Positions 22,122-32,955 of a stretch of 64,000 nucleotides of DNA are shown piece after piece. Within the stretch, counting starts at the first letter, position 1; every line of letters begins with the position of its first letter. Source of the stretch: Eremomyces bilateralis CBS 781.70. Its lineage: Eukaryota; Ascomycota; Dothideomycetes; Eremomycetales; Eremomycetaceae. The notes beneath the pieces were generated by a model. It made no database searches. It saw only the letters and a list, made by a program, of their open reading frames with translations, and was not told the origin of the DNA. Location: NCBI RefSeq assembly GCF_010015585.1, contig NW_022985080.1, forward strand, positions 157,788 to 221,787. The letters run 5' to 3'. The translations under genes and the position numbers were made by a program.

Positions 22122-23888
22122 CTATGTCGCCACCTCCGAGCTCCTCCCATGATTCTCTTCACCGTCTTCAGACTCACGGGCGTGGACATTGGCCGTATTA
22201 AGTCTGATGAGCTCTTGCTCAGTCATCGACACATCACCTTTGCCTACCATCCTATTGACTACTCCCTCTATGTCTCTATCAGTACACGGACTTGCTGACT
22301 TGGGCTTTATGCTGGCGATCACTCACTCAATTCACCATAGAAGTAATCAAGCAACGGTGGGACCCAGATGGTCACCGCCACAATCTGTCCAAAACTCCAG
22401 TCGGAGAGATTCATCATGTTGAGGGATGTCCCAATCCCAAGGAGCGAGAGCTGCGCTGCCATTCCCACAATCATTCCTAGCGTTGTAGCCCAGAAGGCCA
22501 TGCGGATGACTCGTGGTCTTTCGAACCCTCGAGCATCAACCATTGGCTCCGCATCATCGACTTGCTTTGAAGTAGCCTCTGTGCTCTTCCTCTCCGCATT
22601 CCATTGGTAGAGTTGGAAGCCAAGGAGAGTAACGAGCACTGCGGTGGAGAAAGTCCAAATGAACGGTGTCAGTACAATCAATTTATCCGAAGCAAGCTTG
22701 ACTTCCTTGAAGCCGAGCAAGGAGATATGTGGGCAAACGGCGAGCGCCGAATACCCACCGCATGCTGGGATCGCCGAAAGCTTGAACATGAACTGCTGAT
22801 AGATATCCTGGCGTGAGATGTCCGCTAGGCTGATGATTTGCGCATAAAGGCTCCAATAGACAGCGGAGGACAGTATATAAACGGCGATGGTAAGAAGAGT
22901 GATGCCTGTGGATGACTTCCAGTAGTAGACAAGCAACAAGTAAGCGAATACTACCGGCAGTATCCCGTTCGTTGCCACTGGAATGAACATGAAGACAACA
23001 AGCATGCTGGTTTCGTAGATGCCGTACGACAGCGATGCAATCATCAGCGTTCCGCTAAAATAGCATTGGGTTATGTGGAATTGGAGCAGCAGGTCCATCC
23101 AAGACCGATGGTGCCTCCTGGACGGCAACTTGACGGATGCATTTGCTGCATGTCTCCGACGCTTGCTATTCTTGTATATGCCTGAGACGACCAAACCGGC
23201 CCAGAGCATAAGGATCAACAGGCATTGAAGAATATAAGAGGAGAAAACCTGCAAGGTTTGAGCGCAGTGGTCTCTGAAATGACTGATCTGCAATGGAAGA
23301 ACATACCCCAATACCTATAACATCGACATCGGCGTAAGGGAGCGCGGCATAGTTGCTGTAACAGAGTCTATTCAAACATCGATGGATAGCAGTGAGGTTG
23401 GGCGAAGAATTCTTCGCAAGGAGTTGCATTGGTGAACAGTAGTCGTCATAGCACAGCCTACGTCTCCTTGACGCCCTGCAGGTCGACGAAAGACAGTCTG
23501 TAACCGTGCTCGTGATGTTCCGCAGACTCTCATCACTTGCGTTCTGCGCAATGAACTGCCTGGATGCGGCAGCATTTGCTGGAGTCAGTAGCCCCATCCT
23601 CTGATATGTGGCGATCGAGGGCACGTTTGCACATGCCATGTATCTTCGGATAGGACCCTTGCCATTGCCAGTTAGGTTATCTTGGAGGAACGATGTATAC
23701 ACAAGCTCTTTGCTTTGGCAATCCGCAATGCAGTCCCCACTTTGACAGCCAGCCTGAAGAATCGACTCTTGTCCGAAGAAGCGGTTGCAGACGTCGGTGG
23801 TCTGGTTGCTAGCGTAGCAACAGGAGATCTCATCCGTTTTGTACCCGAGACGAATGCAGGCAATGGGGTCGATCGTTTCGTTCGCCAT
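22122..23888 (-). CDS. Cys-rich ectodomain plus seven-TM protein, function unknown
   Basis: Proposed exons 23888-23307, 23248-22336 and 22267-22122, 546 aa. The first junction (GIG|VFSSYILQ) is firm. The last intron is frame-consistent but its GTGAAT donor is weak; without it the protein would stop at 22319. About 190 residues at the N-terminus are rich in cysteine (roughly 14) and Asn-glycosylation sites (NQT, NLT, NIT), suggesting a disulfide-bonded outside domain, although no classical signal peptide is visible. Seven hydrophobic spans follow, for example LLILMLWAGLVVSGIY and LIVLTPFIWTFSTAVLVTLL. The C-terminal tail is charged and probably cytoplasmic. The topology is receptor-like, but it is neither a recognisable Pth11/CFEM receptor nor a transporter family known to me. 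Confidence 0.72.
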
Positions 23889-24607
23889 GTTATATCATGC
23901 CTCGTCAAATTCTGCTTGTTCAAAAGCTGACTGGGTTTGATACCGGTGAGCTGCGAATGAATGAATCAACTGAAACTGTACGCTTAACAAAACATGCTCA
24001 AAAATAGACTGCGCATGAATTGATGAGCTAGGAAGCGCAGGCGATATTCTTCAAACAACCCAATATTAGAAATGGCTCTTTACTTTATAGAGAACATGCA
24101 GTCTGTTATATGCTTCAAGTATTAACATAGTCGGGAGGGGATCGACGATTTGTTGGGGCGAAATGACGTAATAAGGTCGTGCAGCAGATGGCAGCAGTCT
24201 CCTATATGCCGTGACGGGAGTTAGTGACGCAGTTGTGTTCCTTTGGGTGGCATTTCCACTGGGGTCGTCAGAATGAGAGCAATTCCTACCATGGAGGCAC
24301 ATACAATTAATGGAGGTCCTAAGAGAAATACCGTATCTTTCTCAAAGTTGAACCCAATGGACGTTCTCGCATCTTGAGGGCAGGGAGACTGGATGGAGCA
24401 GCTAAGAATATTCTGTCGCACATGGACTTCATGGGTTTGAAAACGTACTATTGGTACAAGCTTGCAATATGCTGTACATGACATTCGCTAAACCTACCCT
24501 TCGCATTATTAGACAGAACCAATTCAAGACCCGCGCCTTGCTTTGTTCGAAAATGCCACGTCGCTATTGAGAAACACCGCACACCAAAGTATAGCCGTCT
24601 GAGCTAT
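23889..24607 (-). other. Intergenic region with a possible small spliced frame
   Basis: On the minus strand a Met-less open frame ends with two stretches that look like short introns (GTACGT..TTCTTAG and GTATGT..CCCCAG, both under 50 nt). Joined, they give a Cys-containing end with YCSIQSPCPQDA and WKCHPKEHNC. I found no start codon or family match, so this may be a decayed gene end or chance. Confidence 0.2.
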
Positions 24608-25196
24608 TTACAGCGCGAACACGGCCAAGGCACCACCAAGAGCCAAAACACCCGCGCCAATCTTGCTCGCAGCGCCGGAGGGAGCAGGGCCAGCCTCACT
24701 CAAGGTAGCGGCCGGGGGGTTAGCGGATGGGGTGGAGGTTCCATTGCGCGCAGCTGAGCCCGCTTGGGTGGTGGTGGCTGGAGCAGGGGTCGCGGCAGAG
24801 CTTTCTGAGCTAGGAGCGGCCGAACTGGACTCGCCGGGGTTCGGGACTTGAGTGGCGACAGGACCGATAACTTCTTCGCAGAAAGCAGCGGCTCCGGGAA
24901 GCACCTCGTCTAGGGGCAAGTCAGAGGACGTGATACAGGGAGATGGTGGAGGCGGAGAAGCACTTACTGATGGCGACGTCACCACCGCAGGCAGTGAGCA
25001 CGCAGGTTACGCCGGCATCGTAGATGGCACGGTAGTTATCCACCTCACATTGGCACTCAGCTTCGTCGACTGTGCAAGGAGAGCCGGCAGCAACAGCCTC
25101 CTCGAGACATTTGTCCGCACATTCTGGAGTGAAGTCGGTGATGCGCACGGCAGCGGCGATGCCGGCGGCGAACAGAAGAGCAACCTGGTACTTCAT
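24608..25196 (-). CDS. CFEM-domain GPI-anchored cell-surface protein
   Basis: Two exons, 25196-24968 and 24909-24608, with a 58-nt intron, giving 176 aa. A signal peptide (MKYQVALLFAAGIAAAV) precedes one CFEM domain with all eight cysteines: CADKC, SPC, ECQC, TCVLTAC and a final AFC just after the splice junction. A Ser/Thr/Ala/Pro-rich stalk follows, then a small-residue stretch and a hydrophobic tail (IGAGVLALGGALAVFAL), as expected for GPI attachment. Known role of the family: CFEM proteins of the wall bind haem in iron acquisition, and others act as effectors or wall stabilisers. The axial Asp of haem-binding members needs an alignment to place. The gene is divergent from a siderophore transporter, and iron-GATA-like motifs lie between them, which favours an iron role. 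Confidence 0.92.
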
Positions 25197-25740
25197 CTTG
25201 ATGCTTTTGTGTCGAATGGCGAGGGTATTAGGAGTTTGGGATAGACTTGGATTGATTTAATGGACTGAGATGGGGAAGAACAGACAGGCTGAGATTTGAG
25301 AGGAATAACGGAGAAAGCTTTACGAGACTGGCTGAAAGCGGCAAACAGCTCGGACAAGGGGATATATGTGTCACCGGGTAGCGGAAGACCTCGAGGGGTC
25401 TAGGTCTCAAAGTATGTTTTTCCTCATTTTTACATCTGCAATAGCGCCGCTGTGGTAGCCGGTAGAGCTATCCTGATTCCTGAACAGGAGCTGGCTCCTT
25501 CATGGTGAGTTCGTACCGACCAGTGTATTGGTCAGGACTCAGTAGCCCGCAGGCCGAAGCCCACGCCTCACGAAATGCCTATGCCGAATATCGGCGCGGA
25601 AAAGCCCAATCACCACGACTCGACGAGGCACCACGAAACAATTCACGGCAAAATCCTTGCTAGGTGAAGAAATTGCGTGAGGAATTCAAAGGAATCCCAG
25701 GGGAAGAGGTGATGGTGTTGAACGCACGGATCAGCTGATG

Positions 25741-25791
25741 ATCAGATAAGCCATCACATGCAGAGATAAGATGATCAGATTAGCAGATAAG
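25741..25791. promoter_or_regulatory. Cluster of iron-responsive GATA (SreA-type) motifs
   Basis: One exact match to the SreA consensus ATCWGATAA lies at 25741-25749. Within the next 42 bp are GATAAG at 25765-25770, the one-mismatch ATCAGATTA at 25774-25782 and the near match AGCAGATAA at 25782-25790. The cluster sits 545 bp from the CFEM start codon and 564 bp from the siderophore transporter start codon, so it could serve both. Binding by an SreA/Sre1 repressor is inferred. Confidence 0.65.
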
Positions 25792-26354
25792 ATCAAATTT
25801 TCCAGCGCCAAGGGAAGCGCCGTCAGGGGTTGGCGCTCAGAAAGACGCAGCTGGGCTTGGGAGACTGGACTTGGAACCTGGACTTGTCGTCTAACATCCC
25901 AGATTCCTAATATTCCCAAAGCAAGATGCCCCGCTTCCGGTGGGTTCGTGGCCTGTTTGTCAGGGAAGTCGAATTGAAATCGCTTGGATGCCGCGTGGGA
26001 CGGAAAGCTCACTGGTTCATGCGCCGAATCCCGGATAGTTTGACTGGAGTAGTGTGTCCAGCACCGCGTCCATAGCTGACGAAGAGAAGCTCTATGGCTG
26101 TGACGGCAGCAGGTAGGTTAAAGCTTTTAGGGTCGAGGCCTCGAGGGCCATGTTGCGGGTTCGGTCAATGTTCGACAATAATATACCCCCTGCTGGTCGC
26201 CTGCCGTAGTCGCACATCATCGATCCATGGACAGTTGGTTTGACTGTGTCAGGCATTAGTTTTGCTTTCACTTTTCCACTTCAGTCACAGTCTTTGCCTT
26301 TTGTTTCTTCTTGCCGTCGGATCATCTCCATCGTTTTATACCTTTTAAAGGACA

Positions 26355-28221
26355 ATGGCTTCAGTGCCGCCAGGGCCTCAGGCCCCCAATCCGATAGACT
26401 TCTCAGCGAAACCGGAGGAGATCGCCGAAGTGAGGGCGCACGATGGTCCCATCGAGGACGAGGACTTGAAGAAGGAACATAAACAAGCCGGTGTGCAAGC
26501 CGTGGAAGCAACAACGACAATATGGGGGAAATGGGACCTCGTTGCGGCATACGCATTGTACGGTCTCCCTGCGACTTAGTCTCGACCAGAAAGTCCCATT
26601 AACACCGACTGAACAGCATCTGGTTGATATACTTCATCACGTCGGCGTTTGAGGTCGTTGTTCGGTCGTTGACCCCCTTCGTGACGAGCGCGTTCTCCAG
26701 GCACTCGCTAACTGCCACGACAACGATCATGTCGAGTATAATCGGAGGGTTGTCGAAACTACCCATCGCTAAGATTCTCGATACCTGGGGTCGACCTCAA
26801 GGTCTGGCTTTGACGCTCCTTATCTGGGTCCTTGGCTTGATTATGATGGCTTGTTGCCATAATGTGGAGACCTATTGCGCCGCGCAGGTCTTCTCTGCAG
26901 TCGGGTGAGTGCCCTTTTCCCGCCCTGCGAGCCGTGGTTATGGACGAGCCGATGTTGATACGAACTTAGTGCTCAAGGTGTGAGCTACTGTTTGACCATT
27001 TTCATCGCCGATACATCATCCTTGAAAAATCGACCGCTGATGCTGGCCTTCGCGACATCGCCATACATCGTAACAACTTGGATCGGTGGTCCAATCGCCG
27101 ACAGTGTTGTTCAAGGTCCTGGGTGGCGATGGGGGTTCGGCATATTCGCGATTGTGACTCCCGTTGTGGTTTCGCCGCTGATCGCGCTGTTCCTCTGGAA
27201 CCATCAGAAAGCCAAGAAAGCAGGGCTGATCCGGAGTAGCAGAGGGAAACTGACTCTCTCGAGTGTCAAACAGTACGTTATTGAAGTGGACCTGATTGGC
27301 CTGATAATTCTTGCGGGCGGCATGGCGCTGTTCCTCCTCCCGTTCAGCCTCTACTCGTACCAGGCGAAGTCCTGGAGTTCGCCCATGATCATCTCTATGA
27401 TCATCGTCGGTGGCCTTCTCATCATCGCATTCGTCTTGTACGAGCAGTTCCTTGCCCCCGTCAAATTCATTCCTGTGAAGTTGCTAGCCGATCGAACCGT
27501 CTTCTTCGGAGGGTTGATGTTCACCTTCGTCTTCTTCAACTCGGCGGTGTGGAACAGCTATTTCACCTCTATGCTCCTCGTCGTCTGGAACACCGGCGTC
27601 GCCAAAGCCACATACATCACGAACATTTACCGCGTCGGATCGTGTTTCTCGGCATTGATCATTGGTGTTTTCATCAGATGGTCCGGCCGGTTCAAATGGG
27701 TTGCGCTCTATTTCGCGATTCCCCTGATGATGTTGGGAGTGGGACTCATGATCCATTTCCGACAACCGGATGTCGACATCGGCTATGTGATCATGACACA
27801 GATTTTCGTCGCCTTCGCTGGCGGCCCAATTGTAATCGCAGGCGAAATGGCCATGATGGCACCGTCGGACCACCAACACATCGCCGTCATCATCGCCATC
27901 CTCGATTTGTTCAGCAGCGTTGGATATGCGCTTGGGTCCACCGTGTCAGGGGCGATCTGGACGGGAACGTTCCGACCGGCTCTCGAGAAGCATCTTCCGG
28001 AGGGAGCACCGATCGAACGCATTTATAACAACATGTACCAACAGTTAGCGTACCGGGTTGGAACTCCAAACAGGATTGGTATCGGCTATGCTTACGCCGA
28101 TTCTCAGAGGTACATGCTCATCACGAGTGTGTGCCTCTTAGCTGGCGCCGTGGTGTGCGCCGCCCTTTGGAGAGATATTAGGATCAAGGACGTCAAACAA
28201 GTTAGAGGCAACGTCGTTTAA
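26355..28221 (+). CDS. Siderophore iron transporter, major facilitator superfamily (SIT/ARN type)
   Basis: Three exons, 26355-26557, 26617-26904 and 26970-28221, give 580 aa, the usual length of 14-TM siderophore-proton symporters. A 60-residue acidic N-terminal cytoplasmic tail leads into WLIYFITSAFEVVVRSLTPF, then SFSRHSLTATT-like AFSRHSLTATTTIMSSI, the DTWGRPQGL loop (an MFS motif A variant), and GPGWRWGFGIF, all typical of SIT members such as MirB and Sit1. The last extracellular loop contains the tyrosine-bearing YNNMYQQLAYRVGTP, which matches the loop implicated in substrate transport in this family. Which siderophore or haem compound it carries is unknown. It is divergent from the CFEM-GPI gene, and the motifs at 25741-25791 predict repression when iron is ample. 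Confidence 0.9.
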
Positions 28222-28465
28222 TTCCCTTCTCGAAACCGTATGGTAGCAAACGAATATTACGATATCGGAAGCAGGAGCAAGCTTTCCACTGTGAGAAACA
28301 GATGTGAATGTCTGGAATCGCGAGGTCGTCAACCGTCGAATTTCGATGACGGCGAATGCGAACACTTGTGAGACCCGAGGATCAAGCCAGAACAATCTCC
28401 TTCCACATTGGACCAGGAGAAAAAGACCTGCCCACTGCTTCCAGATTTACAGACCCCAACCCGCG

Positions 28466-30465
28466 TCATTCTGAAACCCCACCTTTCGGCTGAAGAAGTA
28501 GAACGAAGAATTGATCGGATTCTGCTCCGACTTGATTGCGGTCCCCCGCCGAGTAATGAAGCGGCTTGAACGGCGACAGCAAAATGAATTCATATACCGA
28601 GCCGATTATGAAAAAATCGTCTTCTTCAAATTCGTCCATGCTGACCGTACCACAATCCGCACCTTGACCATCTAGGATGGTTGCCATTGCACTGAACACG
28701 TCAAACTCTCCTAGCCGCAGATGTATGGCATATGTCCAGAACTGCAACATGGTATATGGACGACGATACTCGCTGATTCCAAGGCGATTCCAAGCGGTTG
28801 GGGTAGATTGCCGTGAATCCCTTTCTGAGGTAGGCACCTGTTGTTCCAAGTAGGCTAAAGAGTCATCACACGGCCCAACATCCGGCTTTCCGACATTCCA
28901 TAGAGGGTCAGCCCGATCGGTCGAATATCTCTGATACCATTTAATCCACGATCGTCCTGTATCATTGCTCCCGTCAAATAGCTTAGATCGGAGACGATAA
29001 TAGGATATGCGACCTATCCAGCCAGCCCAAGAATAACTTGGAAATCCAGCACGGCGACGAAGCGGAGACATAGCCGAAGTGAAAGTAATGAAAAGGTCTA
29101 TATCCTGGCTTGGCAACCCTTCGACTAAATCCCCCAGAAGATCTGGTAGGGTTCGTCTCGAGAGGCCAGCAATGGCATTTAAAGCATCGGCTTGATTTGT
29201 CAATGCGCGAGATGTGTAATCACATATCAGGCGTTGAAATTGTCGCCTTGGGGCCTCCCATATTGTCATTAGCTGTTTCAAAAAAGGATGTCGTGGGAAC
29301 GCATGGAGCAAGTCTTCAGACAGGATGGAATTTTGACAGCGAAAAACCCATTGGTTGTTGATGAAAACAAGCGCTCGACGGGAAACATGTCTTCTTGAAA
29401 CCTAGTATAAGTAAGCAATTGACGGATGTAGGCCTAAACAGTTCATAGGCAACATACGTCCAAGCCCGCTTGGAATAAGTAGAAGATGACAAGAGCACAT
29501 CTAACATAGGGTGGACAACAAATGCGATATTGTCGATAACCTCAAGAAGCTGCCTGTGGAAGCGATTATAGCCGTCCACGCCGGGGAGGCCCGAGTCTGC
29601 GTCGGGCTCATTAGTAGCGATGATTGTCATTAGTGCATTCTCGAAGATGCTGTCCATAACATTGACACCTTGTTGTATGTCCCTCTCATCATTTTGTAAG
29701 AGGCAGATTGCATCAACCCAAAGAAAACGTTCGTCAAGTCCTTTGGTGAGCACGATGGCGTCCTGAATGGTCTTCGGAATCAAATCCCAGATCGTTTCCA
29801 GGACGCCCGTGGTGAACATGGCTGATTTATTGTTGGTAGTGAGTCAAACATTGGGAATGCCACCCCAGACATAGCTAAGAGCGAAGTATCCGCAAGGACT
29901 TGCCGCTTCGACAATGCATTGGTTGACGACATCGATCAGCCGGAGCGGCCAGACAGGATGGAGACTGGATTGTTGTCTCTCACAAATGTCTGAGTGCTTT
30001 AGTTCACATGCCTCCAAGCTCTTTCTTATTTCTTGGATATCGATTTGTTCCCTTACAAGGCGACCCAGTTTCAATCCTTCGGTCGGGATTGGGTCTGCAT
30101 CACGGCTTGATCCCGTTGTGAGAGCAGTAGATGAGGAAGACGCAGGCATAAAGCAGATTTGGAAGATCGAATCCACGGAATCGGTCAAGGTGGCAGCATA
30201 ACATCGGGTCCCAGCGCATTACAAAACTGTCATTTGCGTTCTGCTTGCGAATGCCGTGAAAGGCACAGTCGACGAGCCGGCACATTGGGCAGTGTTTGTG
30301 CCGTCTGTTCTGTTGATTCTGAATATCCCATGTTCGACCAGCGTCATATTCCCCTCGCAGTACGTGGCCTGCATGCAACACAATTTCCTCGTAGACAGAA
30401 CAGACTGTCTCTGTATACTCCATGCATAGACGTACCTCCAAGGCTTGACGATGGCATTGACTCAT
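28466..30465 (-). pseudogene. HET-domain (heterokaryon incompatibility) gene, apparently broken
   Basis: Minus-strand remnants cover a whole HET-type protein. In order they are a Cys-rich N-terminal part with CPMCRLVDCAFHG and MRWDPMLCCHL; the HET core with YFALSYVWGG, LPKTI-like LIPKTIQDAIVLTKGL, RFLWVDAICLLQND and the downstream SKRAWT block; and a C-terminal part with RRRAGFPSYSWAGWIG. HET proteins trigger cell death when incompatible individuals fuse. The core shows at least one apparent break, so this copy looks like a recent pseudogene unless an unusual intron rescues it. Its similarity to the family remains clear, which points to modest age. Confidence 0.75.
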
Positions 30466-31230
30466 GAAATGAAATGGACATGGACAGAGATGGCTGAGAG
30501 ACAGATACACGAAAGCTGTTCAACCTAGATTGATTCAAACTCTTTTTGTCTTGATAGGGCTATAACATATACTGTTCAAGGCGGTGTTGGGACGTGTGCG
30601 AAAAAAGGGATTTCGTCAAGTCAGGTTATTCGTAGTTATAGGGGTACGCTTCATTGCTAAAGAGGGTAAGGAGTGAGGGAATACGACAAGGAGTGAGATA
30701 ACCGAGTGCAATGGTCAAGATACACAGATATTCTGTCATCTGTGATAGGAATCAGAATGCAGTAATTACGGTATGATTTAATTCAACACTTAACAGGCGA
30801 AGGGAGCAATAGGGAATGAGGAATAGGCTACATATCACTAATTAACAACGCATCAATTGGAATCTCTATTCTCTACCCATGTCAGCTGAGTCAGCTCTCC
30901 AATGCTACTTCATACAGGGGTCAGGGCCTCTGCTTCGACGATCATCTCGACCTCCAGCAGCGAAGTGAGCGAATCCGTCCATCAACCATGGATGAATGAT
31001 TCCCTTCCAACCGACTCTTCCACCACCGTGTCGCACGCTGAAAGATGTGTTGCTCATATTAATATCGCTGACTCCCCGCTTGATCTAGAATGACCAATTT
31101 GCCGCCTTCTACACCACTGGATACGGCCACCGCCCCGTCTCCGCGCCTCGTCTAGCTGCCAGGCCCTCCCTCTCCGTCCCTCTCCTTCTCCACCCTCATC
31201 CCTCTCTCCTTTCCACCGCCGCAGCCCACG
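30466..31230. other. Intergenic region upstream of the GT34 gene
   Basis: AT-rich at the left and C-rich with pyrimidine runs in the last 120 bp, as is usual just before fungal start codons. No supported coding frame. Confidence 0.5.
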
Positions 31231-32307
31231 ATGCACTTCGCTTTTCCGCCACGGAAATCCTCCAATCCGCCGCCGTACGCGATGCGGTCAGTGCGGTCGG
31301 TGCCGTTCTTGCGGAAGAGCAAGGGGCAGTCAATAGCGCTACTGTGCATCGGGGTCGTCGCCGCGATCTGGCTGCTGTCGAATCTGTTTGGCGGGTCCGG
31401 GTCGTCGAAGGTTAGGGTGCCGTCGGGGATGCCGCCGGTGGTGGTGGTGACAGCGTTTGATCCGAAAGAGAAGGATAGGTGGACTCAGCATATACGCAGG
31501 AATCGGGAGGAGTACGCGAAGAAGCACGGTGAGTTTGCGTCGGCGTGTCAGTTAGAAATAAGACGTGCTGATGAGGATCCTCCCTACGCATAGGCTACGC
31601 GACCTTCCTCCCCAACGCCACCGCCTATCCCCTCGAAGGCGCTCCCATCTCCTGGGCCAAAGTCCCCGCCCTCCGCCACGCCATGACTCTCTTCCCTTAT
31701 AGCACTTATTTCTTCTACCTCGACCCCCACAGCCTGATCGCCAACCCCTCCCTCTCCATCGAGGCGCATATCATGAATCCCCGCCGCCTCGAGTCACTCA
31801 TGATCACCAGCATCCCCGTCGTCCCGCCGGACTCGGTCATCAAGACCTTCGGCCACCTAAAGGGCGACCGCATCGATCTGGTGATGACGCAGGATCACGA
31901 GGGACTGGGGCGTGATAGCTTCGTGGTGCGGCGGGGGGAGTGGGCGCATTATTTGCTGGACGCGTGGTTCGATCCGCTCTATCGGACGTATAATTTTCAA
32001 AAGTCCGACGTCCACGCGCTGGAGCATATCGTGCAGTATGTATCCTCCCTTTGGCAGACCTTTCTCTCACCGTCCTTTGGTTGACATCGTGTGACTTAGA
32101 TGGCATGGCACCATCCTCGCAAAACTTGCCCTCGTCCCCCAGCGGATACTGAACGCGTACACCGCGAAAGACTCCGCCGTCGCGGCCCTCGACGGCGTGT
32201 ACAAAGACGACGATTTCATCATCAGCTTCCACACCTGCGACGAGGAAGGGCGGAGTTGCGAGGAGGAGATGACCCGGTTCGCGGAGAAGCAAGCGATAAA
32301 GCCATGA
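31231..32307 (+). CDS. mnn11: Golgi alpha-1,6-mannosyltransferase subunit, GT34 (Mnn10/Mnn11-like)
   Basis: Three exons, 31231-31528, 31594-32035 and 32100-32307, give 315 aa. A basic cytoplasmic tail (MHFAFPPRKSSNPPPYAMR) and one membrane anchor (SIALLCIGVVAAIWLLSNLF) make a type II Golgi protein. The luminal domain has VVVVTAFDP, GYATFLPN, SWAKVPALRHAMTLFPYSTYFFYLDP (given here only as the GT34 core region around residues 115-140), TQDHEGLGRDSFVVRRGEW and the closing ISFHTCDEEGRSCEEE, all characteristic of GMA12/MNN10 enzymes. In yeast these are subunits of mannan polymerase II, which extends the alpha-1,6 backbone of N-glycans. The acidic motif in this copy is YLDP in place of a clear DxD, as in several Mnn11-type subunits. 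Mnn11 is preferred to Mnn10 on overall resemblance; the symbol is tentative. Confidence 0.85.
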
Positions 32308-32955
32308 TGCCCCCGCGGTGATATAAGGCGTCAATTTCCAGCTTGGGTTCGCGTGGTTTCAAACGGCGCGCATTGGATGTTTGGAGAATACTTGGGGGTG
32401 GGTGAAAGACGGGCGGACTATGTTTCTGGGACTTTGTTACAGCATTGATAGAGGCGTTTTCACCGGGAAGCGACGCGGAGTGAGATGGATAAGAAACTCT
32501 TTGTATGATTGATATACGACGGGGAGCGGAGCTGGATCAACGGATCTTCTGTCCTGGGATGTCGGGGCGGTAAAATAATCTGAGAAATTTCCGAAAGAAG
32601 CCTACAGGAGCGGACGGGGATACTTTATAATATGATATTTGCGGCGGGAGGAATCCATTTGCAACAAATATGCGCCATTTCCATTTCATTGACACCCAAA
32701 CTATTTACCAATCAAAAAGTTCCCCTTTCTACATCTTTCTCGCCGCTCTCCGCCGCCACATCGATCGACCGCCGTGAAGTTCTACAGCCTGGATAGCGGT
32801 ATCCTCTCGCCGACACGATCTACTACATGTCCGTTCTGAGCAAGCTACAAACACCAGAAATGCGCAGAATCCTCCATGGACTCATATACTCCAATGCGAT
32901 GGAAGACAGCACCCGCACAGCCAACGGAAAGCATTTAAAATATGCCTCGCACAGC
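32308..32955. other. Convergent 3' flank between mnn11-like and Utp12-domain genes
   Basis: 648 bp between two convergent genes. Short frames only, with no domain support. Confidence 0.5.

Noticed and set aside
24066-24484. Minus-strand single-exon frames of 78 and 87 codons
   Set aside because: They change meaning if likely small introns are removed, and neither version has a family match or convincing start.
14931-28221. Calling the whole accessory stretch a secondary-metabolite cluster
   Set aside because: No backbone synthase is present; tailoring-type enzymes alone do not establish a cluster.
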